Source of the DNA: Heyndrickxia sp050281185
Lineage (GTDB): Bacteria; Bacillota; Bacilli; Bacillales; Bacillaceae_C
DNA: 64,000 bases
Assembly: GCF_050281185.1 (NCBI RefSeq)
Contig: NZ_JBNNWS010000004.1
Span: 240,558-304,557, forward strand
Direction: 5' to 3'
How positions within the stretch are numbered: position 1 is the stretch's first letter; the number at the start of each line of letters is the position of its first letter. The notes below the pieces were generated by a model that ran no database searches, was not told the DNA's origin, and saw only the letters and a list, made by a program, of their open reading frames with translations. This document shows positions 55,171 through 62,588 of this stretch, piece by piece. Position numbers and translations under genes: made by a program.

Positions 55171-56382
55171 TTGATACAGTCAAAATTTAAAACAATTTTT
55201 TTGGCATCCGGAGCTACATTAATAGCCATTTCCATGATCATCCTTCCCGAAGAAACATTTAGCGCGTCTGTTCGTGGATTAAAAATTTGGTGGGAGACTG
55301 TATTTCCCTCACTCTTTCCTTTTTTCGTTATTTCTGAGTTATTGATTGGTTTTGGTGTAGTTACATTTATCGGAGTCATCCTTGAACCATTGATGAGACC
55401 ATTGTTTCGGGTTCCAGGTGTTGGGGGATTTGCTTGGGCGATGGGGATGGCTTCGGGTAATCCAGCAGGAGCAAAGATTACAGCAAGGTTAAGACAAGAA
55501 AAACAAATATCAAAAATTGAAGCCGAAAGACTAGTATCTTTTACAAATTATTCAAGCCCCTTATTTATCTTTGTCGCTGTATCTGTTGGCTTTTTCCATG
55601 ATAAAAGTTTAGGACTCCTTTTTGCACTTGCACATTATCTTGGGAATATTCTCGTAGGATTAATTATGCGTTTCTACGGCTATAATCACAAAGAGAAAAT
55701 GGAAGCAAAAAAAAGGAAATTTCCAGTTTGGGAAGCCATTCGTGCACTTCATAAAACACGATTAGAAGATAAAAGACCGATTGGAAAGCTGCTAGGGGAT
55801 GCCGTCATTTCTTCCATTCATACCTTACTAATGATTGGAGGATTTATCATTTTATTTTCAGTTATTAATCGACTATTATATCATCTTCATATTACCGCCC
55901 TTTTAGCAAGTGTAATTGAACATTTTTTTGCTATCTTTCAGTTCCCAAAAGATTTAAGTATCCCATTTATTTCAGGGATTTTTGAAATTACGATAGGGAG
56001 TGACTTAATTAGTCGTGTACAAGAGTCAAGCTTACTTCAGGAAGTTATCCTTACTAGTTTTATACTTGGGTTTGGAGGGTTTAGTATTCAAGCACAAGTC
56101 GCAAGTATCCTTGCTCAAACAGATATCCGATTTAAGCCCTTCTTTATTGCAAGAATTATGCACGGTTTTTTTGCAGCGATTATTACATCATTCTTATGGA
56201 AACCTGTTTATGAAAATCTACGCGATACAGATTCATCAGAGACGGTACTCCCTGTTTTCCTTCAACATACCCACAGCTACTTAGAAAAGCTTTATCAATG
56301 GGGAATACACCTAGGTCCAATCATTACAATATTAGCATTAATGATCTACATTTTTGTCTATCAAAAAAGAATAAGATCTTAA
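55171..56382 (+). CDS. ylbJ: YlbJ, sporulation integral membrane protein
   Basis: This 403-residue polytopic protein contains the gate motif pairs of the YlbJ/nucleoside-recognition family (PFFVISELLIGFGV, MGMASGNPAGAKITARL, FISGIFEITIGSDLI). In B. subtilis it is made in the mother cell under SigE and is needed for spore cortex formation. The start is TTG at 55171 after GGGAGG. It is transcribed opposite to ylbK and coaD. Confidence 0.93.
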   Translation: MIQSKFKTIFLASGATLIAISMIILPEETFSASVRGLKIWWETVFPSLFPFFVISELLIGFGVVTFIGVILEPLMRPLFRVPGVGGFAWAMGMASGNPAGAKITARLRQEKQISKIEAERLVSFTNYSSPLFIFVAVSVGFFHDKSLGLLFALAHYLGNILVGLIMRFYGYNHKEKMEAKKRKFPVWEAIRALHKTRLEDKRPIGKLLGDAVISSIHTLLMIGGFIILFSVINRLLYHLHITALLASVIEHFFAIFQFPKDLSIPFISGIFEITIGSDLISRVQESSLLQEVILTSFILGFGGFSIQAQVASILAQTDIRFKPFFIARIMHGFFAAIITSFLWKPVYENLRDTDSSETVLPVFLQHTHSYLEKLYQWGIHLGPIITILALMIYIFVYQKRIRS

Positions 56383-56402
56383 GAACTATATCGTTAAATA
56401 TG

Positions 56403-56430
56403 AAAAAGGAAGCGAATTTCCGCTTCCTAT
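56403..56430 (-). terminator. Intrinsic terminator after coaD
   Basis: AGGAAGCGGAAATTCGCTTCCT followed by TTTTCAT on the minus strand. Confidence 0.85.
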
Positions 56431-56440
56431 ACGTCGTTGT

Positions 56441-56920
56441 TCAGTTATACTTATCCCGTAACGCTTTTTCTACTTGTGGTGGTACTAGCTCTGAAATCGA
56501 TCCTTTATATTTAGCTGCTTCTTTTACAATACTAGAGCTTAAAAAGGAATATTGATTATTGGTCATAATAAAGAACGTCTCAATCTCCTCGTTAAGAACT
56601 CTATTCATAGACGTAATTTGCATTTCGTATTCGAAATCAGATACTGCTCTTAAACCACGAATAATGGCATTTGCATTGACACTTCTTGCATAATCAACAA
56701 GTAAGCCTTGAAAGGTATCAACAGAGACATTTGGAATAGACTTTGTTACTTCTTCAATTAATTCCGTTCTCTCTTCAACAGTAAACAACGGATTCTTTGC
56801 TGAATTATTCAATATTACAACAAATACCTGATCAAAAACTTTTGCTGCTCTTTTGATAATATCTAAATGACCATATGTAATTGGATCAAAACTGCCTGGA
56901 CATACTGCAATACTACCCAT
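56441..56920 (-). CDS. coaD: Phosphopantetheine adenylyltransferase
   Basis: This 159-residue enzyme catalyses the penultimate step of CoA synthesis. The nucleotidyltransferase motif CPGSFDPITYGHLDII is at the N-terminus and FLSSSIVKEAAKY near residue 125. The frame is open 15 codons further upstream, but the ATG at 56920 follows AAGGGGGA and yields the full conserved protein. It begins 13 bp after rsmD. Confidence 0.97.
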   Translation of the reverse strand: MGSIAVCPGSFDPITYGHLDIIKRAAKVFDQVFVVILNNSAKNPLFTVEERTELIEEVTKSIPNVSVDTFQGLLVDYARSVNANAIIRGLRAVSDFEYEMQITSMNRVLNEEIETFFIMTNNQYSFLSSSIVKEAAKYKGSISELVPPQVEKALRDKYN

Positions 56921-56933
56921 TGTTAGTTCCCCC

Positions 56934-57488
56934 TTATTCACCGATACTATAAATAGAAATGCCAATTATGCCATATCTTACCACTTTTGTTAATGTTAAT
57001 CTACCGACTATGTTTGGTAATTGTATATCCGAACTGTGTTCGCAAACTACGTAACCGCTTTCAACCAGTAAGTTTTCTCCATCAATTATTTCTAATAATG
57101 ATATTAATTTTTGTTTTTTATATGGTGGATCAAGAAATATTACATCAAACTTTAATTGTCTTTTAATAATTGCTTTCAAAGCACGTTCAGAATCATTCCT
57201 AAATAACTCACTCTTTTCTTCAAATTCACAAGAGCCAATATTTGCTTTAATCGTCTGAAAAGCATTATGATCTCGATCAACAAAAATTACTTTTTCAAGC
57301 CCTCTGCTTAATCCTTCTATTCCGAGCCCGCCGCTTCCTGCAAATAAATCTAACCCTATTCCCCCTTCAAAATAAGGTCCGATCATATTAAAAATCGCTT
57401 CTTTTACCTTATCAGTAGTTGGTCTTGTTTGATTTCCCGGTACTGATTTTAACAGCTTGCCTTTTTTGCTTCCAGAAATTACTCTCAT
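56934..57488 (-). CDS. rsmD: 16S rRNA (guanine-966 N2) methyltransferase RsmD
   Basis: This SAM-dependent methyltransferase of about 184 residues has SAM motif I, LDLFAGSGGLGIEGLSRG, near residue 45 and the catalytic DVIFLDPPYKK near 115. Two GTG codons further upstream are in frame; the ATG at 57488 gives the conserved MRVISGSKKGK and follows GGTGA. It is cotranscribed with coaD. Confidence 0.94.
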   Translation of the reverse strand: MRVISGSKKGKLLKSVPGNQTRPTTDKVKEAIFNMIGPYFEGGIGLDLFAGSGGLGIEGLSRGLEKVIFVDRDHNAFQTIKANIGSCEFEEKSELFRNDSERALKAIIKRQLKFDVIFLDPPYKKQKLISLLEIIDGENLLVESGYVVCEHSSDIQLPNIVGRLTLTKVVRYGIIGISIYSIGE

Positions 57489-57521
57489 ATTGTTCACCAC
57501 ATAGTTCTTAAATTTTCCTTT

Positions 57522-57677
57522 TTATCCTACCATATTGTGTGGACCGGGAAAAGCGAAAAATGAAATCACTATATTCGAAAACCTAATGTATAAATTTGGT
57601 GGCGATGGTGATACTTTAAGTAGCAACATCATTTCAGATGTTGTTGCCAACCGCGGAGAAGACTTACGTTTCCCCAT
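57522..57677 (-). CDS. Candidate 51-residue gene upstream of rsmD
   Basis: An open frame from the ATG at 57677 has an excellent GGAGG eight bases upstream and ends 33 bp before rsmD, so it would fit as a leader gene. The product begins MGKRKSSPRL and has a hydrophobic centre (YIRFSNIVISFFAF). It is not recognised. A competing explanation is a plus-strand RNA, because a terminator at 57739-57772 points the other way. Coding status is uncertain. Confidence 0.35.
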   Translation of the reverse strand: MGKRKSSPRLATTSEMMLLLKVSPSPPNLYIRFSNIVISFFAFPGPHNMVG

Positions 57678-57738
57678 AAGTTCTTCCTCCGGTTTCTCCT
57701 CTCCCTTTGCCTTCTGTCCTTTACATAGGATATAGAGG

Positions 57739-57772
57739 GACCCTGCATAAGGTTTGCAGGGTTTTTTATTTT
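57739..57772 (+). terminator. Terminator pointing rightward with no recognised plus-strand gene
   Basis: ACCCTGCA and TGCAGGGT form the stem, followed by TTTTTATTTT on the plus strand. On the minus strand no T run follows, though it could still help end the 57771-59177 transcript. It implies a short plus-strand transcript in 57500-57740. Confidence 0.7.
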
Positions 57773-59177
57773 ACTTAATCCTAATATGTTTCTTATCTTC
57801 TTCTAAAAGAGTATTAAATAGTTGATTTAACCAATTGATTTCTATGAAATATTCATCATCTATTTTAATAAAAGGGGTTGAAAGTAAGCCATATTCTTCA
57901 TCATTATAAAGAAATAATTTTTTACCAAAATAAAAGCGAAAATGATTATCCTTATTTTTCAAATCAATCGAATCATTATTTTTATTGTTTTCCACCTTAT
58001 ATCCTAAAGCATCCATCGTTTTTGTAAATGGTAGAACATTCTTGCCTTCGTGTAATATAAGATGGATATCCTTTCTTTCTTCTCCTTTAACTATAATTTT
58101 TCGTGCATCATACAAAACAAATTCTTTTTTGGGTGAATTGAACAAGCGGTTCTCTGAAAAAAAGTCAGTATCAAAACCAGTTACTTCTTTAATTGTCTCA
58201 TCTAGCCTTTTACTAGTTATATTCGTATCCTCTTCTTGTAAAATCTTATCTACCCAATCATTTAATAATTCCTTACCCAGCTTAGTTTTTAATTCAGAGT
58301 ACATGATTTGCGCCTTTTTAGAACCGATTGCTTTATTTAATATTGCAGAAGAAATGATATCCTTCAACCATTCTTCTTCACTCTTAAATGAGAAGGCTTG
58401 ATGCATGACCTCCTCTACGATTTCTTCCTCCAAATCATCTTTGTTGTCATCATTAACTATCAAAAATGATGGTAATGTGGTATGAGGAATTTCATTTGTA
58501 ATAACTACTACTATATTCGGTGTTTGCTTTATTTTTTTTAGTTTATTTAATTTAAGTTTTGGGAGTTTATAAGATTTTGGATAATAAATAGTTAGCCAGC
58601 TATTTACAGTCTCTTTTACTAACTCGTTTTTATGCCAAAAAAGGGTAGGAACTTGTCCCTTTATATCAAAAACATAATAATTTATATATTCCATCTGTTT
58701 TATCGCTATATTTTTTGTCGGAGCCACCCAGGATCCTTGTTTAAATTGACCTTCGATAAGATGAATTTTACTAGCCTCTACATTTGTATGTTTAAATATG
58801 GCTAGCCAGTTATCTAATAATAGGGAAGAATTAGCCATTTGTCTTTTAATTTCATATCGAAGAGTAACCTGACCTGAACTAATTTTTATTTTTTTATTCT
58901 TAATCCATTTACACTCTTGATTCTCCTCGATAAAGCAGTCAATATTTTTTGCTTCTTTTGGCCAAAATATTTCATAAACTCCATTATCTATAGACTGTAT
59001 AGTTTGTTCAATATAAAATTTATTATTATTATGTTCAATCGTGATTTTCTGTTGTATTTCTTTTCCTTTATTATGTTTTCGTTCGGACGAAAAACCATTC
59101 CATTGAAAATAGAGTATACTTCCTATGAAGAATAAAAGGAATATAACTAAATATTTTAAAACTTGCCTTCGAAACAT
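57771..59177 (-). CDS. Membrane-anchored protein with a decayed M1-type peptidase domain and a stalk domain
   Basis: This 468-residue protein has one N-terminal membrane segment (residues 8-25), an extracellular region, and a C-terminal copper amine oxidase-like stalk domain (VLPFTKTMDALGYKV to about residue 455). Around residue 255 EEVMHQAF aligns with the gluzincin motif HELAHQWF, but the first zinc histidine is replaced by Glu. The downstream ligand segment WLNEG appears as WLKDI, with Asp for Glu. It is therefore probably an inactive M1-like domain. No close relative with a known role is recognised. The ATG at 59177 follows AAGGGAG. Confidence 0.75.
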   Translation of the reverse strand: MFRRQVLKYLVIFLLFFIGSILYFQWNGFSSERKHNKGKEIQQKITIEHNNNKFYIEQTIQSIDNGVYEIFWPKEAKNIDCFIEENQECKWIKNKKIKISSGQVTLRYEIKRQMANSSLLLDNWLAIFKHTNVEASKIHLIEGQFKQGSWVAPTKNIAIKQMEYINYYVFDIKGQVPTLFWHKNELVKETVNSWLTIYYPKSYKLPKLKLNKLKKIKQTPNIVVVITNEIPHTTLPSFLIVNDDNKDDLEEEIVEEVMHQAFSFKSEEEWLKDIISSAILNKAIGSKKAQIMYSELKTKLGKELLNDWVDKILQEEDTNITSKRLDETIKEVTGFDTDFFSENRLFNSPKKEFVLYDARKIIVKGEERKDIHLILHEGKNVLPFTKTMDALGYKVENNKNNDSIDLKNKDNHFRFYFGKKLFLYNDEEYGLLSTPFIKIDDEYFIEINWLNQLFNTLLEEDKKHIRIK

Positions 59178-59328
59178 CCTTTTTGTTTCTCCCTTATTTT
59201 ATTATCTTTCTTTCTGTTTAAGTACTCGAATACCTCGCAGGTCGAATAATTCTATGATACATTTATAAGTATAATATTTCTAGGGAAATTAAATTTGAAA
59301 TTAATATAAGAAATGTGAGGAAATAAAT

Positions 59329-59718
59329 ATGTTACAACGTTTTATCGAATTAGGAGAAGGGTATTCAGACTTATATGAATTAATAGAAATAGCTAATTCA
59401 AATCAGCATCGGTTAGCTCATTTAATGGCTCTGCACACAACCGTTGGAGCAAAAAAGATGACATCACTGAGCGTTGTGTTGCAACCTACTAATCCTGGAG
59501 AATTTCAAGCACTTTATATTTGTCGTGAGGGGATTCCTAATCCACATATAATGCCAAATAAAAGGTTTGAACTTTTTCAAAACCTCGCTGATAAATTAGG
59601 GAAAAAGATCATTGAAATTGAAGTGAAAAATTCAAAGCAATTTGCTGAAAAAGACCTATATTTTCAATACTTAATAGGAATTTTGCGATTAAATAACTAT
59701 ATCCCTCCATTACGATAA
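59329..59718 (+). CDS. DUF7147-type protein
   Basis: This 129-residue soluble protein begins MLQRFIELGEGYSDLYEL and has IYICREGIPNPHI-like (LYICREGIPNPHI) and EKDLYFQYLIGILRLNNYIPP motifs. It resembles a family of Bacillus proteins that databases have at times mislabelled methylthioribose kinase; it is far too short for that enzyme. Its function is unknown. The start follows GTGAGGAA. Confidence 0.7.
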   Translation: MLQRFIELGEGYSDLYELIEIANSNQHRLAHLMALHTTVGAKKMTSLSVVLQPTNPGEFQALYICREGIPNPHIMPNKRFELFQNLADKLGKKIIEIEVKNSKQFAEKDLYFQYLIGILRLNNYIPPLR

Positions 59719-59723
59719 ACGAA

Positions 59724-59789
59724 AGTGAAAGCGCCTTGGTCAGACCCGACCAGCAAATAACCTCGAGGGGCAAGGCACTGTAGCTAGAC
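59724..59789 (+). repeat. Short GC-rich repeat related to family C ends
   Basis: GAAAGCGCCTTGGTCAG leads into AAATAACCTCGAGGGG and ends GGCACTGTAGCTAGACA. The ends resemble those of the C elements (AAGCGCC and GGCGCTGGAGCTAGACA), while the core differs. Confidence 0.6.
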
Positions 59790-59792
59790 AAT

Positions 59793-59822
59793 AAAAAAAC
59801 CTCCAAGCAGGAGGTTTTTTTA
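59793..59822. terminator. Bidirectional terminator between the DUF7147 gene and ylbG
   Basis: AAAAAACCTCC and GGAGGTTTTTT form a stem with T runs on both sides, at convergent genes. Confidence 0.9.
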
Positions 59823-59826
59823 AAAA

Positions 59827-60102
59827 TTAAAGTCCTATTTTATAATCATACTCTTTTGCTTTATCTGGTTTGGAATTTTCAAATTCTGTATTTAGAAAAG
59901 GTTTGCAGGAAAGTTCTACCTTTCGAACAAATGGCATGGAGGAAAATTTCTCCTGTAATTCATTAATTTCATTCCGATCACAATACAATACAACGTATTT
60001 CATTTTTTTTGAAACATAATGGACATTCCCAAACCGTCTAAGGGCTTTTGCATGCTTTAAATTAAAAAGCCAAATAATTAAGCCTTGTCTTTCATTGAAC
60101 AT
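59827..60102 (-). CDS. ylbG: YlbG, UPF0298 protein
   Basis: This 91-residue protein matches YlbG: GLIIWLFNLKHAKALRRFGNVHYVSKKMKYVVLYCD, then LSCKPFLNTEF. It is a small cytoplasmic protein of unknown function in Bacilli and lies next to ylbF. The ATG follows AAGGGGA. Confidence 0.92.
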   Translation of the reverse strand: MFNERQGLIIWLFNLKHAKALRRFGNVHYVSKKMKYVVLYCDRNEINELQEKFSSMPFVRKVELSCKPFLNTEFENSKPDKAKEYDYKIGL

Positions 60103-60168
60103 AGATTTTTCCCCTTAAATTCCTAATTCACATAATTTTAACATATTTTTTATGTGAACATCAATGTA

Positions 60169-60615
60169 TTATGCAGAACAACTGCAACCTCCCCCAGACC
60201 CACAACCTCCAGAACATGAAGAATTAGAATCAAAGAATGGATTTCCGGTCGGAACTTTAATATGCTGTGATACAGATTTTCCAATGAGAATACTAACTTG
60301 ATCAAGAATATCCTGTAAAGCATTCTCCGCTTTCCGAAACCGAGCAACATTTTCATCCAAATCCATTTCCCGCTTTGCTTCACGAGTACGAATATTTATC
60401 GTCTTGTAATCTGGATGATATCTTCCAAAACGTTGTACATCTTCATACAGTTCTTTCATCCTGACAAATTCTCTAATCTTTCTCTGAGTCTGTATATCAT
60501 TTTTTAATCTATAATAATACATTCTATATTCAGCAGCTGCTTCTGACTGTGTAATCATCTTGGCTAAACTTTGTGCTTCAGTTATTATTTTTACTCTTTC
60601 TAAAGTCGCAAGCAA
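60169..60615 (-). CDS. ylbF: YlbF (RicF), subunit of the RicAFT RNA-maturation complex
   Basis: This protein of about 148 residues has a helical core (SEAAAEYRMYYYRL ... QRFGRYHPDYKTI) and a C-terminal cysteine-glycine tail with CSGGCGSGGGCSC. The tail provides ligands for a [4Fe-4S] cluster. With YmcA and YaaT it promotes RNase Y-dependent mRNA maturation, sporulation and competence in B. subtilis. TTG at 60615 after GGAGGTGA is taken as the start; TTG 60630 lies within the ribosome site. Confidence 0.94.
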   Translation of the reverse strand: MLATLERVKIITEAQSLAKMITQSEAAAEYRMYYYRLKNDIQTQRKIREFVRMKELYEDVQRFGRYHPDYKTINIRTREAKREMDLDENVARFRKAENALQDILDQVSILIGKSVSQHIKVPTGNPFFDSNSSCSGGCGSGGGCSCSA

Positions 60616-60670
60616 AAAGCTCACCTCCAAAATTATTTTATCATGTTTTCAGACGGTAAGCGAATAAGGA

Positions 60671-60866
60671 GGCTTTTAAAAAGACTATTTTCACATAGAT
60701 TGTTACTTTTAGCAATCAACTCAAATTATTAAAGAAATTAGCATCATGCTCTTTTCTTCATCCCATACTCATTGTATAATCATAAAAATCCTACTCGATA
60801 TTAAATTCGTAAAATCTCACCAATTTTGACTCTGTTATAAATAGCAACAAAGTTAAAAAAAGAGCC
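60671..60866. repeat. Degenerate repeat region related to family B
   Basis: GGCTTTTAAAAAGAC and an inner TGCTCTTTTC resemble the left end of family B. AAAAAAAGAGCC at 60855-60866 is the expected inverted right end. The interior differs from the other copies, and no target duplication was found. Confidence 0.45.
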
Positions 60867-60867
60867 T

Positions 60868-61260
60868 TTATAAAATAGATACATAAAAATCTTTCGACAA
60901 TCCATGTGTTTTATTGTTTAATTTTAACACTTCAATTTTTATGTGATGAACCCCTTTAGACAAGCCCTTCATAACAAATGCAGCTGTATAATATTCACCT
61001 TGCTGCTTTCCATCAACATAAGCAATAATTTTCCCACGCTCGACTTTTTTATTAGTACCTGAGAATGAGACATTTGGTACCATACATTCCACAAAAACAT
61101 TTGGCCCATGAACTATATGACGAATAGTTGCATTCCGGATTTCTTGGGCAAAATTCGTATTTTCAGATGCTTTTACATTGAAAGATTCTGGTTTGGGGAT
61201 ATTTTGCCTGCAACCACTCATTATTATCAAAAAAAGAGACAAACAAATTAAACCTCTCAT
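60868..61260 (-). CDS. Small lipoprotein of unknown function
   Basis: This protein of about 130 residues has a lipoprotein signal (LSLFLIIMSGC; lipid-modified Cys near residue 17) processed by Lgt and LspA. The mature part looks like a single beta-rich domain with VFVECMVPNVSF and IIAYVDGKQQGEYYTAAFVM and a closing HHIKIEVLKL, reminiscent of immunoglobulin-like folds. It was not recognised further. The frame begins at GTG 61269, but the ATG at 61260 follows AAGGAG with eight bases. Confidence 0.8.
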   Translation of the reverse strand: MRGLICLSLFLIIMSGCRQNIPKPESFNVKASENTNFAQEIRNATIRHIVHGPNVFVECMVPNVSFSGTNKKVERGKIIAYVDGKQQGEYYTAAFVMKGLSKGVHHIKIEVLKLNNKTHGLSKDFYVSIL

Positions 61261-61327
61261 ATTTATCACTCCTTGTCCTTAGCTTCCACAGAACAAGGAA
61301 TTTTACTCAAGAAAAAACATAATTTAT

Positions 61328-61378
61328 TTAGAAAAGCGCAAGCGCCTAGCGTACGGGTTTCGTAGTCTTCGACCTTTT
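61328..61378 (+). repeat. Truncated family C repeat
   Basis: GAAAAGCGCAAGCGCCTAGC followed by GTTTCGTAGTCTTCGACC is the 5' part of the family C element; the remainder is missing. Confidence 0.75.
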
Positions 61379-61406
61379 AAAAAACAAAATCGGCTGCCGC
61401 CGATTC
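61376..61406 (-). terminator. Terminator after ylbE
   Basis: AATCGGC and GCCGATT pair around a tetraloop and are followed by TTGTTTTTT on the minus strand. Confidence 0.75.
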
Positions 61407-61471
61407 TTTTTATTTCCTTTTCGCATCAATTTTTTATTATCATCATAACAATTTCCCTTTTAAAAGGGCAC

Positions 61472-61711
61472 TTAAGCTTGAGAATACATCCCCTGAAACA
61501 TATTCATCATCATAGATGCCATTTGCAGTCCATTGTTGAATTTTTCAATTCGGTGGGGGATCGTTCGCTCATAATAATGCAAAGCGGCAATTTCAAATTT
61601 TTTAATTTCTTCAGGATGCCGACTAAGATTCCTGTACCAAATAGGCTGACTTCTTAAAAATTGTTTCAAGTCCTGTTTCGAGTATATATACTCTAGAACA
61701 TCTTTTCTCAA
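61472..61711 (-). CDS. ylbE: YlbE-like protein
   Basis: This 79-residue protein matches YlbE in length and pattern: QPIWYRNLSRHPEEIKKFE and TIPHRIEKFNNGLQMASMMM. Its function is unknown; it is found only in Bacillaceae. It starts at TTG 61711 behind AAGGGGG and lies 15 bp downstream of ylbD. Confidence 0.9.
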   Translation of the reverse strand: MRKDVLEYIYSKQDLKQFLRSQPIWYRNLSRHPEEIKKFEIAALHYYERTIPHRIEKFNNGLQMASMMMNMFQGMYSQA

Positions 61712-61726
61712 ACAAAATACCCCCTT

Positions 61727-62155
61727 TTAATCTTTTCGGAAAGAAAATGGATGCACTGGTTCATTTTTCGTTGCAGGTACATTTTGCTGTTGCCCTTGAA
61801 ATTGAGAGAGAACTCCTTGAAGTGATGCAATCACTTTGCTTAAATTATTCAAATGATGCTGCATTTGGTTAGCATCCACCTTTTGCATAACATTTCCAAT
61901 TTGATTCATCCATTTTCTATATTTCTCATCATTATCACTCGTATTACTCGTATCGTCATCCGAATTTTTGTCCTCTCCCCCCTCAATTCCAAATGACTTC
62001 CAATACGGATCATCTTCCCCTAGGATGTACCATTCCTCATACAATTCCTGTAATGTATGTGAACCGTTTTTTACGTCATGGATAATTTTTGGATGTTTTT
62101 TTACAAAAGTTTTAAACTTTTGTACTGATGGGTGAAGTTGTTTGCTATTCCCCAT
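61727..62155 (-). CDS. ylbD: YlbD, spore-coat-associated protein
   Basis: This 142-residue protein has the N-terminal block VQKFKTFVKKHPKIIHDVKNG and YEEWYILGEDDPYWKSFG, an acidic spacer and a glutamine-rich C-terminus. YlbD is described as a coat protein in B. subtilis. It forms an operon with ylbE. The ATG follows GAGGTGAG. Confidence 0.9.
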   Translation of the reverse strand: MGNSKQLHPSVQKFKTFVKKHPKIIHDVKNGSHTLQELYEEWYILGEDDPYWKSFGIEGGEDKNSDDDTSNTSDNDEKYRKWMNQIGNVMQKVDANQMQHHLNNLSKVIASLQGVLSQFQGQQQNVPATKNEPVHPFSFRKD

Positions 62156-62277
62156 TTTAACTCACCTCATATATTGTAAAACTGTATTCTTTATTAAATA
62201 CTGATTTGCATTTAAATTTATTTTTTATAAATAATTTCATGTATTCTCAGATGCAATGCCCAATGAATTATTTGATT

Positions 62278-62408
62278 GGCTTTGTTTATGTTTATTGGAT
62301 AAAATGACCTGAATAGTATGCGTGAAGCGATTTCTTTACGTAGTAAAACTAGTTGAAAGCATAGTATTCAGGCTTTTATTAATAACAACAACTTTGTTTA
62401 ACAAAGCC
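62278..62408 (-). repeat. MITE-like palindromic element, family A copy 3, with 8-bp target duplication
   Basis: The ends GGCTTTGTTTA and TTTAACAAAGCC are inverted, and an exact ATTTGATT flanks both sides (62270-62277 and 62409-62416). The interior hairpin CCTGAATAGTATGC with GCATAGTATTCAGG has one mismatch. The loop matches copy 1 (TTTCTTTACGTAGTAAAAC). It fills the ylbD-ylbC gap; the remaining bases show only the ylbC terminator. Confidence 0.92.
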
Positions 62409-62550
62409 ATTTGATTAAAAAACGAAGTAAACGGAAAGAGATCTTACCAATTAAATACCTATACCTATAATAAAATATGATTCAATATTTAAAAGGTGAA
62501 CTATTTTCATCCTAATGTATGTTTTGGGTAGACAAATGAGTAAACTAGAA

Positions 62551-62579
62551 AATAAAAAGCCCTTTGTAGGGCTTTTTAT
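62551..62579. terminator. Terminator after ylbC
   Basis: AAAAAGCCC and GGGCTTTTT pair around TTTGTA, with T-rich flanks. Confidence 0.9.
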
Positions 62580-62588
62580 CAGAAATTC

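Noticed and set aside
55014..55379. 121-codon frame on the minus strand
   Set aside because: It lies opposite the ylbJ start region and upstream of the divergent ylbK. It has no ribosome site and no protein-like pattern, and ylbJ is clearly real.
57535..57735. 66-codon plus-strand frame beginning MCGPGKAKNE
   Set aside because: It ends just before a terminator, but no Shine-Dalgarno precedes the start. A non-coding RNA or the opposite-strand small frame explains the region better.
60671..60866. Intact family B element with target duplication
   Set aside because: The ends are partly present, but flanking 8-mers do not match, so it is listed only as degenerate repeat sequence.
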